This document shows, piece after piece, positions 1 through 9,566 of a stretch of DNA of 64,000 bases. The notes beneath the pieces are model-generated. The model saw only the letters and a program-made list of their open reading frames with translations, was not told where the DNA came from and searched no databases. The translations under genes were made by a program, and so were the position numbers. Position 1 is the first letter of the stretch. Every line of letters begins with the position of its first letter. Source of the stretch: Winogradskya humida (GTDB lineage Bacteria; Actinomycetota; Actinomycetes; Mycobacteriales; Micromonosporaceae); NCBI RefSeq assembly GCF_016862215.1, contig NZ_BOMN01000080.1, forward strand, positions 1-64,000. Reading direction: 5' to 3'.

Positions 1-97
1 GAGCAACCAGAAACCAGAGCAACCAGAAACCAGAGCAAGCAGAGACCGAGCAAGCAGAGACCGCGGCAGGCGGCGGCAGGCGGCAGGCGGCGGGGAA
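1..97. repeat. Short tandem repeats at the window edge, 3' of glpK1
   Basis: Two copies of a 16-17 bp unit (gagcaaccagaaacca) are followed by two copies of gagcaagcagagaccg and then GGCAGGCGGC-type 7-10 bp repeats, up to the glpK1 stop codon. No gene or clear terminator hairpin is visible. It is one of several different repeat fields that fill intergenic gaps in this window, and it may continue beyond the left edge. Confidence 0.7.
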
Positions 98-1603
98 CTA
101 GGCCGCGGGCTGGATCCAGTCGAAGGTGCGTTCGACGGCGCGGCGCCAGTTGGCGTATTCGGTGGTTCGCAGGGCTGGGTCCATGGCCGGGAGCCATTGG
201 CCGGCGCGGTGCCAGTTGTGGCGCAGGTCTTCCAGGTCGGGCCAGTAGCCGACTGCCAGGCCGGCCGCGTAGGCAGCTCCGAGACTGACTGTCTCAGAGG
301 CGAGCGGGCGGACGACCGGGACGTCGAGGACGTCGGCGACGTACTGCATCAACAGGTTGTCGGCGGTCATGCCGCCGTCGACCTTGAGGGTCTTGAGGGT
401 GAGGCCGGAGTTGACGTTCATGGCGTCGACGACCTCGCGGGTCTGCCAGGCCGTGGCTTCGAGGACGGCGCGGGCGAGGTGGCCCTTGGTGATGTACGAG
501 GTCAGGCCGACGATGACGCCGCGGGCCTCGGAGCGCCAGTGCGGGGCGTAGAGGCCGGAGAAGGCGGGGACGATGTAGCAGCCGCCGTTGTCCTTGACCG
601 TGCGGGCGAGGGTTTCGATCTCGGGGGCGCTGGCGATCAGTTCGAGCTGGTCGCGGAACCATTGGACCAGCGAGCCGGTGATCGCGATGGAGCCTTCGAG
701 TGCGTAGTGCGCCGGGGAGCCCTCGACCTGGTAGGCGACGGTGCTGAGCAGGCCGTTGTCCGAGCGTACGAGATCGGTGCCGGTGTTGAGGAGCAGGAAG
801 CTGCCGGTGCCGTACGTACATTTCGCCTCGCCGGGGGTGAAGCAGGTCTGGCCGAACAGAGCCGCCTGCTGGTCGCCGAGCGCGCCCCCGATGCGTACCC
901 CGGCAAAGGCCGCGACCGCCGTCCCGAAGCTGCCGACCGACGGTTTGACCTCGGGGAGCATGGCCCGGGGGATGCCGAAGAACGCGAGCGACTCCGGGGA
1001 CCAGTCGAGGGTGTGCACGTCGAGCAGATTGGTCCGGCTGGCGTTGGTGACGTCGGTGTAGTGCTTGCCGCCGGTGAGGTTCCAGATCAGCCAGGTCTCC
1101 ATGGTGCCGAACAGGATCTCGCCGCGCTCGGCGCGTTCCTGCAGGCCAGGGGTGTGGTCGAGCATCCAGCGCAGGCGAGGCCCGGAGAAGTACGTCGCCA
1201 GCGGCAGCGCCGAGCGTTCCTGCACCGCCGCCGCCCCCGGGGCGTCGCGTAACGCCGTGACCAGCGCGTCGGTACGCGTGTCCTGCCAGACCAGCGCGCG
1301 GCTGACCGGGACGCCGGTGCGCCGGTCCCAGACGACCGTGGTCTCGCGCTGGTTCGCGATGCCGACGGCGGCGACCTGGTCGAGGGTGATGCCGGCGCGG
1401 CGCAGGGCGAGCGGGGCGAGGCGTTCGACGTTGCGCCAGATCTCCGCGGCGTCGTGCTCGACCCAGCCCGGGCGGGGGAAGTACTGCTTGTGCTCCTGCT
1501 GCGCGAGGGAAACGAGCTGGCCGCGGCGGTCGAAGACGATGCACCGGGTCGACGTGGTGCCCTGGTCGATGGCGACGACGAAACGTTCGGTCGGTGAGGT
1601 CAT
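98..1603 (-). CDS. glpK: Glycerol kinase (first copy)
   Basis: Phosphorylates glycerol to sn-glycerol 3-phosphate with ATP in the cytoplasm. The protein is 501 aa, the usual length. It begins with the FGGY-kinase phosphate loop ([13 protein letters not shown]), carries [10 protein letters not shown] and WQDTRTD in the N-terminal half, and has the ATP-binding [22 protein letters not shown] and VDGGMTADN motifs in the C-terminal half. Its ATG overlaps the stop codon of the upstream IclR gene by 4 bp, so the two are one transcription unit. A second full kinase lies in the divergent operon at 3300-4817. This copy sits with the regulator rather than with glpF and glpD. Family assignment is firm. 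Whether glycerol is its main substrate is inferred. Confidence 0.95.
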   Translation of the reverse strand: MTSPTERFVVAIDQGTTSTRCIVFDRRGQLVSLAQQEHKQYFPRPGWVEHDAAEIWRNVERLAPLALRRAGITLDQVAAVGIANQRETTVVWDRRTGVPVSRALVWQDTRTDALVTALRDAPGAAAVQERSALPLATYFSGPRLRWMLDHTPGLQERAERGEILFGTMETWLIWNLTGGKHYTDVTNASRTNLLDVHTLDWSPESLAFFGIPRAMLPEVKPSVGSFGTAVAAFAGVRIGGALGDQQAALFGQTCFTPGEAKCTYGTGSFLLLNTGTDLVRSDNGLLSTVAYQVEGSPAHYALEGSIAITGSLVQWFRDQLELIASAPEIETLARTVKDNGGCYIVPAFSGLYAPHWRSEARGVIVGLTSYITKGHLARAVLEATAWQTREVVDAMNVNSGLTLKTLKVDGGMTADNLLMQYVADVLDVPVVRPLASETVSLGAAYAAGLAVGYWPDLEDLRHNWHRAGQWLPAMDPALRTTEYANWRRAVERTFDWIQPAA

Positions 1604-2349
1604 CGGGTGGCTCCCAGGTCCCGGGAGACCGCGCGGGCGGCGTCCCGGACGTAGCCGACGAGGCGCGGGTGCGGGCGGTAGTGGCTGTCGCAGATGCGTT
1701 CGACGAGGCCGGAGACGCCGATCGCACCGACGACGAGGCCGCCGTACCCGCGGATCGGGGCGGCGACGGCGGCCTGGCCGACCGTCAGTTCCTCGATGTC
1801 GGCGGCCCAGCCCGCTTCGCGGACCCCGGCCAGGTCGGTGGTGAGCCGGGCGGGTGACGTCACGGTCCGGTGGGTGAAGCGCTCCAAGTCAGGAAGAGGA
1901 GCCGTCCGGTACGCGAGGAGCACCTTGCCGAGAGCAGTGGCATGAAGTGGGAGCAGTGTTCCGATGTCGAGAGTCTGGAAAGTGTCGTCGGGACGGAACA
2001 CGTGATGCACCACCAGGACCTTCCCTTCCAGCACGGTGCCGATCCGGACCGCCTCGCCGGAGCGGGCAGCGAGCGGGTCCGCCCAGTTGATCGAGCGGGA
2101 CCGGAGCTCGTTGATGTCGAGGTAGCTGGTGCCGAGGTGCAGCAGGGCCGCGCCGAGCTGGTAGTGCCCCGAGGACCGGTCCTGCTCGACGAAGCCGACG
2201 CCCTGCAGGGTGCGCAGGATGCCGTGCACCGTTCCCTTCGCCAGATCGAGCGACCGGGCGATCTCCGCTAGCCCGAGATGGCCGGGCCCACCGGCGAGCA
2301 TCCGCAGGATCGCAGCGGCTCTCTCGATCGACTGGACGGTTCCAGGCAC
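1600..2349 (-). CDS. IclR-family regulator of glycerol genes (GylR-like)
   Basis: Likely the local transcription factor for both divergent glycerol operons. The N-terminus has a winged helix-turn-helix ([20 protein letters not shown], about residues 25-45), followed by the IclR effector-binding domain. The longest frame starts at 2403, but the family pattern begins [18 protein letters not shown], which fits a GTG start at 2349 and gives 249 aa. The extra upstream residues would also overlap the candidate operator at 2395-2411. Known family example: GylR of Streptomyces, which controls glycerol genes. The inducer is probably glycerol or glycerol 3-phosphate (inference). glpK1 follows with an ATGA overlap. 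Confidence 0.85.
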   Translation of the reverse strand: MPGTVQSIERAAAILRMLAGGPGHLGLAEIARSLDLAKGTVHGILRTLQGVGFVEQDRSSGHYQLGAALLHLGTSYLDINELRSRSINWADPLAARSGEAVRIGTVLEGKVLVVHHVFRPDDTFQTLDIGTLLPLHATALGKVLLAYRTAPLPDLERFTHRTVTSPARLTTDLAGVREAGWAADIEELTVGQAAVAAPIRGYGGLVVGAIGVSGLVERICDSHYRPHPRLVGYVRDAARAVSRDLGATR

Positions 2350-2394
2350 GTTACGGATGTTATGCCAGATGATTACGTAGGGAAACCAGTCGAT

Positions 2395-2411
2395 GTTCGA
2401 CAATGCCGAAC
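2395..2411. promoter_or_regulatory. Candidate IclR/GylR operator between the divergent glp operons
   Basis: GTTCGACAATGCCGAAC is an inverted repeat with 5-bp arms GTTCG/CGAAC and a 7-bp spacer. It lies in the 106-bp gap between the iclR GTG (2349) and the glpF ATG (2456), and a third GTTC half-site follows at 2415-2418. Position and symmetry suggest the regulator's binding site. This is not proven. Confidence 0.5.
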
Positions 2412-2455
2412 GGTGTTCATTGTGTGGCCCCGGTCACCTTCATAGCGTCGTGGTC

Positions 2456-3299
2456 ATGGCAGCACGATGGAAAGTTCCCGGAGGCCTCGCGGGCGAACTG
2501 GCCGCGGAGTTCGCCGGGACCATGATCCTCATCCTCTTCGGAGTCGGTGTCGTCGCGCAGGTGGCGGGCGGCGGCATCGGCGACCACGACAGCATCGCCT
2601 GGGCGTGGGGCCTGGGCGTCATGCTCGGCGTCTACGTCGCGGGCCGCGTCAGCGGCGCCCACCTCAACCCCGCGGTCACCATCGCGCTCGCGGCCTTCAA
2701 GGGCTTCTCGTGGCGCAAGGTGCTCCCCTACTCCCTGGCGCAGTTCCTCGGCGCCTTCGTCGCCGCGCTGATCGTGCGGTGGAACTACACCGAGGTCCTG
2801 CACGCCGCCGACCCCGGCCTGACCATCAAGACCCAGGGCGTCTTCTCGACGCTGCCGGGCAACGGGACCCTCCCGGTCGGCGAGTGGGGAGCGTTCCGCG
2901 ACCAGATCATCGGTACGGCGATCCTGCTCTTCCTGATCCTGGCCATCACCGACGCGGCCGGCACTCCCCCGGCGGCCAACCTCGCCCCGGTCGTCATCGG
3001 CCTGCTGATCGTCGGGATCGGCATGGCGTGGGGCACCGACGCCGGCTACGCGATCAACCCCGCCCGTGACTTCGGGCCGCGACTGGCAAGCTATTTCACC
3101 GGGTACGGCGGGGCGTTCCGAGATCAGACCGGTTACCTGTATTTCTGGATACCGATCGTGGCGCCGGTCCTCGGTGGCCTGCTCGGTGCCGGGCTGTACC
3201 AGGCGCTGGTCGGCCGGTTCCTCCCGAAGGAGCCGGGCGAGCCCGAGGAGCCGGGCCGCATCCCGCAGAATGAGACACCCGAGACCGTGGAGGCAGGCC

Positions 3300-3307
<8 letters not shown>
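2456..3307 (+). CDS. glpF: Glycerol uptake facilitator (aquaglyceroporin)
   Basis: Membrane channel of the MIP family for passive glycerol entry. Both pore motifs are present: HLNPAVT with NPA at residues 71-73, and NPARD at 201-205. The Asp after the second motif is the usual mark of glycerol facilitators rather than water channels. Six hydrophobic segments and a charged Pro/Glu-rich C-terminal tail are visible, with 283 aa in total. The start is ATG at 2456. The longer frame back to 2393 has no family similarity and would run over the operator. The stop overlaps the GTG of the next kinase by 8 bp, so glpF-glpK-glpD are translationally coupled. Confidence 0.93.
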
Positions 3308-4809
<1,502 letters not shown>

Positions 4810-4817
<8 letters not shown>

Positions 4818-6519
4818 CACGACGCTCTCCCCCAGCAGCCGTGGAGCCGCCCTCACCTACCTGGAGCAGCACGAGGTCGACGTGCTCGTCATCGGCGGCG
4901 GCGTGGTCGGCGCGGGATCGGCCCTCGACGCCGTCACCCGCGGCCTGTCCGTCGGGCTGGTCGAGGCCCGCGACTTCGCCTCCGGCACGTCCAGCCGGTC
5001 CAGCAAGCTGATCCACGGCGGCCTGCGCTACCTGGAGATGCTGGACTTCGCCCTCGTCCGCGAGGCCCTGCGCGAACGCGGCCTGATCCTTCAGCGCCTC
5101 GCCCCGCACCTGGCCCGCCCGGTCCCGTTCCTCTACCCCCTCAAACACCGGTTCTGGGAGCGGCTGTACGCGGGCACCGGCGTGCAGCTCTACGACCTGA
5201 TGGCCACTACGCACGGCGGCCTGCCCCGGCACCGCAACCTGACCCGCCGGCAGGCGCTGCGTGTCTGCCCGGCGCTCAAGAAGGACTCGCTGGTCGGGGC
5301 GCTGCAGTACTACGACGCCCAGGTCGACGACGCCCGGCACACCATGTTCCTGGCCCGCACGGCCGCGGCGTACGGCGCCCACGTCGCCAACCGCACCGAG
5401 GTCGTCGGCTTCCTGCGCGAGGGCGCCCGGGTCACCGGCGTCCGCGTCCACGATCTCGAACACGACCGCACGTTCGAGATCCGCGCCCAGCAGGTCGTCA
5501 ACGCGACCGGTGTCTGGACGGACGACACCCAGGCCCTGGTCGGTGAGCGGGGACAGTTCCACGTCCGCGCCAGCAAGGGGATCCACCTGGTGGTGCCGCG
5601 CGACCGGATCCAGTCGTCCACGGGCCTTATCCTCCGTACGCCCAAAAGCGTGCTCTTCGTTATCCCCTGGGGCCGGCACTGGATCATCGGCACCACGGAC
5701 ACCGACTGGGCTCTCGACAAGGCTCACCCCGCGGCTTCCAGTACCGACATCGACTACTTGTTGTCGCAGGTCAACACGGTGCTGGCGACGCCACTGGACC
5801 GCAGTGACGTGCAGGGCGTCTACGCCGGCCTGCGCCCCCTGCTCTCCGGCGAGTCGGAGTCGACCTCGCAGCTGTCCCGCGAGCACACGGTGGCCAGCCC
5901 GACCCCCGGGCTGATCGTGGTCGCGGGCGGCAAGTACACGACCTACCGCGTCATGGCCCGCGACGCCATCGACGCCGCGGTGCACGGGCTCGGCAGATCG
6001 GTGCCGCGTTCGTGCACGGAACGCGTACCCCTGTTAGGTGCCGAAGGCTATGCCGCCCTGTGGAACCGCCGCCGGGTCCTGGCCGACGAGTCCGGCCTGC
6101 ACGTGGCCCGGGTGGAACATCTTCTCGGACGGTACGGCTCCCTGGTGCACGAGGTCCTCGCCCTGATCCGCGAGAACCCGGAACTGGGCAGGCCCCTCGA
6201 AGGCGCGGAGGACCACCTGCGCGCGGAGATCGCCTACGCCGCCGGCCACGAGGGCGCCCGCCACCTCGAGGACGCCCTCACCCGCCGCACCAGAATCTCC
6301 ATCGAAACCTTCGACCGCGGCATCGCCGCCGCCCCGATGACCGCCGACCTCATGGGCGACATCCTCGACTGGTCCAACGAACAACGCGAACGCGAGGTCG
6401 AGAACTACCGCCTCCGAGTGGAAGCCGAACGAGCCTCCCAGGAACAACCCGACGACGAAACCGCCGACGCAGCCCGCCTCGGCGCCCCCGACGTCCTCCC
6501 CCTGCGCGTCACCTCCTGA
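4810..6519 (+). CDS. glpD: Glycerol-3-phosphate dehydrogenase, FAD-dependent
   Basis: Oxidises glycerol 3-phosphate to dihydroxyacetone phosphate at the membrane and passes electrons to quinone, completing glycerol entry into glycolysis. The 569-aa protein has an N-terminal dinucleotide-binding motif ([21 protein letters not shown]), then [22 protein letters not shown] with the conserved Glp[12 protein letters not shown], the [10 protein letters not shown] segment, [10 protein letters not shown] and GGKYTTYR. The C-terminal helical DAO cap domain ([21 protein letters not shown]) is present. The TTG start overlaps the glpK stop by 8 bp. The gene is last in the operon and is followed by a strong hairpin. 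Confidence 0.94.
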
Positions 6520-6530
6520 CGTCACCGCCA

Positions 6531-6567
6531 CGACGGCCCGGCCCCGCACCCGCGGTCCGGGCCGTCG
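6531..6567 (+). terminator. Terminator hairpin after glpD
   Basis: Perfect 11-bp stem CGACGGCCCGG (6531-6541) / CCGGGCCGTCG (6557-6567) with a 15-nt loop, starting 11 nt after the glpD stop. There is no U-tract, as is common in high-GC actinobacteria. Confidence 0.65.
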
Positions 6568-6640
6568 CCGCGCATGCCGGACCGTCGCCGCATGCCGGAC
6601 CGTCGCCGCGCGGTTCGCACCGTCGCCGCGCGTGCCACCA
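6563..6640. repeat. CCGTCGCCGC tandem repeats between glpD and the S16 protease gene
   Basis: Four copies of a unit containing CCGTCGCCGC, spaced about 18-22 bp and separated by GCATGCCGGA-type spacers, fill the gap after the glpD terminator. The rest of the gap up to 6724 shows no gene. Confidence 0.6.
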
Positions 6641-6724
6641 CGGCCATGATCAGCTCGCCTGTTCCCGCTCGGTCATCAGGGGTGAGGTCCAGCTTCCGGC
6701 TGCCAGCAGGGGCCGTCCCCGCTG

Positions 6725-7474
6725 TCAGCAGGGGGCGGGGGTGCCGCCGGAGGTGTAGGTCTTCAGGGCCGTGAGGGCGTCGTCGATCGTGGCGACCTTG
6801 GCCATGGGCAGCCCCGGCACGGCGTTCTTGAGGGCCTCGTCGCAGTTGCCCTCGGGCACCAGGAAGATCTGCGCACCGTCGTGCTTGGCGCCGACGAGCT
6901 TCTGCGGGATGCCGCCGATCTTCCCGACCGTCCCGGCGTCGTCGATGGTGCCGGTGCCGGCGATGATCTTCCCGCCGGTCAGGTCCTCCGGGGTGGCCTT
7001 GTCGATGATCCCGAGGGTGAACATCAGCCCGGCGCTGGGGCCGCCGATCTTGTCCAGGTCGATGGCGACCTCGAACGGATGCCCGACCTTCTTCTTGGCC
7101 ACGACCACCGCACTGCTCTCGGACGTCTGGAACGCCTCGGTGTTGACCTGCTGAACTTCCTTGGTGGTCTGCCCGGGCGGATAGACGACGTCCCGCGGCG
7201 CGACCGCGTCGTCGCCGTTGAACCAGCTGCTGAACGCCTGCGAGAACGAGATGTCACTGCGTACCTGGATGGTGGTGAGCCGCAGCTGACCCGCGGAGAC
7301 CGACGCGGGCGTCCCGGTCACCGTGATCACTTCCTTGCCGTCCCGGCTGCCCAGCGTGTCCACGGTCGGCCCCGGCTGCAGCACCACGTAGGGCAGCGGG
7401 AACGTCAGCACCCCCACTGCTAGCAGCGCAGCCACCACGACGCCGGCGATGAGCAGGATGCCACGACGTTTCAT
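6725..7474 (-). CDS. Secreted/membrane-anchored S16 (Lon-type) serine protease lacking a PDZ domain
   Basis: One N-terminal membrane segment (MKRRGILLIAGVVVAALLAV) is followed by the LPYVVLQPGPTVDTLG signature of the actinobacterial YlbL-type 'PDZ domain-containing' family. The C-terminal half is the Lon catalytic domain: GGPSAGL gives nucleophile Ser147 and GIPQKLVGAK gives Lys192. Their 45-residue spacing fits the Ser-Lys dyad of peptidase family S16. Family members I know have about 340-350 aa with a PDZ domain between these parts. Here SSAVVVAKKKVGHPFEVAIDL joins them directly and the protein is only 249 aa. The start is the ATG at 7474. The reading frame continues upstream to 7639 without family-like sequence. 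Confidence 0.8.
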   Translation of the reverse strand: MKRRGILLIAGVVVAALLAVGVLTFPLPYVVLQPGPTVDTLGSRDGKEVITVTGTPASVSAGQLRLTTIQVRSDISFSQAFSSWFNGDDAVAPRDVVYPPGQTTKEVQQVNTEAFQTSESSAVVVAKKKVGHPFEVAIDLDKIGGPSAGLMFTLGIIDKATPEDLTGGKIIAGTGTIDDAGTVGKIGGIPQKLVGAKHDGAQIFLVPEGNCDEALKNAVPGLPMAKVATIDDALTALKTYTSGGTPAPC

Positions 7475-7554
7475 GCGAGGAAGCGTACCGATCACGGCCT
7501 CCTCGCCTTCATCCACCGCCGTAGCCAGCGCGTCCGGGCCGCGAAGCGGTCCTG

Positions 7555-8067
7555 TCACGTCGACAGACCGCGGAAGACGACCGCCAGGGTTCGCTCCCGC
7601 AGGGCCGGATCCCAGCCGCTGTGCAGGGCGCCCTGGCACAGGCTGGTGAGCAGCGCCATCACCTCGGGCAGCAGGACATCCTTACGTACGGCCCCGGCTT
7701 CCTGTGCCTGGCGGAGCAGCTCCGCCACCGCGTTGTCGAGCGCGCCCGTCGCCGCGCCGATGTCGACGCCGGCGAGGGTGATGACCGAGCGCTGCTGTCC
7801 CGCGCTCGCCACCACGTTGAGGAAGAAGGTGAACAGGCCGGCCGGGCCGGACAGCTCGCCGGCCTGCTCGACCAGGCTGCCCAGCAGACGTTTCATGATC
7901 GCCGTGACCAGGTCTTCTTTACTCGGGAAGTGCCGGAACACGGTCCCGATGGCGACCCCGGCGCGCCGGGCGACCTCCTCGGTCGACGCCGCCGCGCCCC
8001 GGGTCGCGAAGACCTCCTCGGCGGCGTCGAGGATGCGGGCGCGGTTGCGCTGCGCGTCAGCCCGCAC
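7555..8067 (-). CDS. TetR-family transcriptional repressor
   Basis: The N-terminal TetR helix-turn-helix is clear (ARILDAAEEVFATRG, then EEVARRAGVAIGTVFRHFPSKEDL, residues about 10-55), followed by a variable helical ligand domain. The chosen start is the GTG at 8067, preceded by AGGGGGG about 8 nt away, giving 170 aa. The longer frame to 8130 would cover the operator. It is divergent from an NTF2-like gene, with a palindrome between them, so it probably represses itself and that gene. The ligand is unknown. Confidence 0.87.
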   Translation of the reverse strand: MRADAQRNRARILDAAEEVFATRGAAASTEEVARRAGVAIGTVFRHFPSKEDLVTAIMKRLLGSLVEQAGELSGPAGLFTFFLNVVASAGQQRSVITLAGVDIGAATGALDNAVAELLRQAQEAGAVRKDVLLPEVMALLTSLCQGALHSGWDPALRERTLAVVFRGLST

Positions 8068-8086
8068 GGGCGAACCCCCCTTGGAA

Positions 8087-8133
8087 AATGAGTCCCGACT
8101 CATTATCGTCGAGCAAAGTCGAGTCGTCACTCA
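8087..8133. promoter_or_regulatory. TetR operator region (palindrome plus partial second site)
   Basis: AATGAGTC-CC-GACTCATT at 8087-8104 has perfect 8-bp arms around a CC centre. A weaker related site, GAGT-CGTC-ACTC, lies at 8121-8132. Both are in the gap between the divergent TetR and NTF2-like genes, the classic place for a TetR autoregulatory operator. Confidence 0.7.
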
Positions 8134-8151
8134 TCTTACCGGAGGCCCGCG

Positions 8152-8562
8152 ATGACCCCACGAGACATGTACGAGCGCATGCGGCAGAACTGGATCAGCA
8201 ACGCCCCCGCGTTCGACGAGGAGATGCTCGCCGACGACATGGTGCTGGAGACGCCGTTCGCGATGCCCGGCCGCCCGGTCACCACCACGGGCCGGGCCGA
8301 CGTTCTCGCCTACGTCAGGGCGGGCCACGCCTCGGTCCCGTTCCGCTTCGACGACTGCCGCTCCCTCGCCGTCCACGACACGGCCGCCCCGGAGACCATC
8401 GTGGTCGAGTACGAGCTCGCCGCCACGATGATCGCGACCGGCTTCTCCGCCAGCGCCCCGTTCATCGGCGTCCTGACCGTCCGCGACGGCCGGATCACCC
8501 GCTGGCGCGAATACCAGAACCAGGCCGCCATCGCCGCAGCGATGAACGACCCGGCCCGGTAA
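8152..8562 (+). CDS. NTF2-like / SnoaL-type protein (ketosteroid isomerase fold)
   Basis: A 136-aa protein of the nuclear-transport-factor-2-like superfamily. Features are an N-terminal helix pair (MYERMRQNWISNAP), then the cone-shaped fold pattern with FAMPGRPVTTTGRADVLAYVRAG and the closing strand ISGxVxDGRITRWREYQNQ-like segment (VRDGRITRWREYQN). Such proteins are small hydrolases, isomerases or binders, and the substrate cannot be read from sequence. The start is ATG with GGAGG 8 nt upstream. It is probably controlled by the divergent TetR protein. Confidence 0.8.
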   Translation: MTPRDMYERMRQNWISNAPAFDEEMLADDMVLETPFAMPGRPVTTTGRADVLAYVRAGHASVPFRFDDCRSLAVHDTAAPETIVVEYELAATMIATGFSASAPFIGVLTVRDGRITRWREYQNQAAIAAAMNDPAR

Positions 8563-8571
8563 GCGCTGTCG

Positions 8572-8816
8572 ACGTAAGCGCCCTTGCCCCAGAAGGCACC
8601 TTGTCTCAGTGAGCGCCCTTGTCTCAGAAAGCGCGCCGCCGCAGCAAGCGCCCTTGCCTCAGAAGGCGCGCTACCGCAGCAAGCGCCCTTGTCTCAGAAG
8701 GTGCGCCGCCGCAGCAAGCACCCCTGCCCCAGAAGGCGCGCTACCGCAGTGAGCGCACTTGCCTCAAAGGCGCCGCCTCAGTGAGAGCCCTTGTCTCAGA
8801 AGGCGCGCTGTCTCAG
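8572..8816. repeat. 35-bp tandem repeat array between convergent genes
   Basis: About seven copies of a 35-bp unit (consensus begins agcgcccttgtctcagaagg, then cgcgc(c/t)(g/a)ccgcagca) fill the whole gap between the convergent NTF2-like and SDR genes. The last copies are degenerate or shortened. The unit length is not a multiple of three and no convincing coding frame runs through it. The small reading frames here are by-products of the repeat. Confidence 0.85.
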
Positions 8817-9457
8817 TAGGCGACGGAGAAGTGGGCGCGGTGGTGCTTCGGGTTCTGGACCTCGTCGACGACGGCCTTGGCGAAGTCGGCGCCGGAGACC
8901 GCGGATTTCCCCGCCTCGTCGAAGAACGCGACGTCGCTGCCCAGCCGGTAGCTGCCGGTGGCCTCGCCGGGGGCGTACGAGCCGTACTCAGCGGCGGGGC
9001 TGACGAAGAACCAGTCGAGTGACTCCGGCGCGGCGGTGAGGGCGTCGGCGATGTCGGCCATCTCCTTCGCCTCGGCGGCGAACTGCGGCGGGACCTCGCC
9101 GCTCTCGGTGAAGCGCGGTGCGCCGGCCTGCGGGCGCAGCGAGCTGAAACCGCCGATCACCCCGAACCGGACGCCGGAGAGCCCGGCCAGTTCAGCGAGG
9201 TGCGCGTCGACGTCGCCCAGTTTCCCTTCGAGGTCGCCGCGCGGGGAAAGTGCGGAGATGATGACCTCGCCCGTGCCGACCGCCTTGACCCGGGAGGCCT
9301 CGTCGAGCATGGAACCCTGCTCGTAGCGCACACCGGGGACGGGCTCGGTCGGTTCGGACCGGCTGTACGCGGTGACCTCGAACCCGCGCGCGGCCGCCTC
9401 CCGGACGATCGCCGCGCCTGTGTACCCGGTTCCGCCGATAACGGTTAAACGTGTCAT
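8813..9457 (-). CDS. NAD(P)-binding Rossmann-fold protein (NmrA/atypical SDR-like)
   Basis: A 214-aa protein starting with the nucleotide-binding motif GGTGYTGAAI (residues 8-17). Next comes VTAYSRS, where the Arg may contact the NADP ribose phosphate, and then VIISALSPRG. It lacks a YxxxK catalytic pair, which is typical of atypical SDRs that reduce or sense NAD(P)H. The last residues are followed at once by the 35-bp repeat array. The substrate is unknown. Confidence 0.75.
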   Translation of the reverse strand: MTRLTVIGGTGYTGAAIVREAAARGFEVTAYSRSEPTEPVPGVRYEQGSMLDEASRVKAVGTGEVIISALSPRGDLEGKLGDVDAHLAELAGLSGVRFGVIGGFSSLRPQAGAPRFTESGEVPPQFAAEAKEMADIADALTAAPESLDWFFVSPAAEYGSYAPGEATGSYRLGSDVAFFDEAGKSAVSGADFAKAVVDEVQNPKHHRAHFSVAY

Positions 9458-9512
9458 GCCTTCTGCTTACCCCGCGGCGGGGCGTGCAGACCGGAACTCG
9501 CCGGAGAACACG

Positions 9513-9546
9513 TCGGGCGTGACCAGCCGGAGCCGGTCACGCCCGA
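9513..9546 (-). terminator. Terminator hairpin after the three-repeat protein gene
   Basis: Perfect 12-bp stem TCGGGCGTGACC (9513-9524) / GGTCACGCCCGA (9535-9546) with a 10-nt loop, 21 nt beyond the stop codon at 9567. It is placed to end transcription of the minus-strand gene at 9567-10721. Confidence 0.65.
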
Positions 9547-9566
9547 AGTATCGTGCGGGGTGGTGC

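Noticed and set aside
294-1727. A 477-aa minus-strand frame overlapping glpK1
   Set aside because: An Arg/Pro/His-rich alternative frame of the kinase gene. The GlpK motifs are all in the other frame.
8572-8816. Possible CRISPR array
   Set aside because: The units are directly adjacent without unique spacers and no cas gene is nearby. The same applies to the arrays at 28750, 49408 and 54842.
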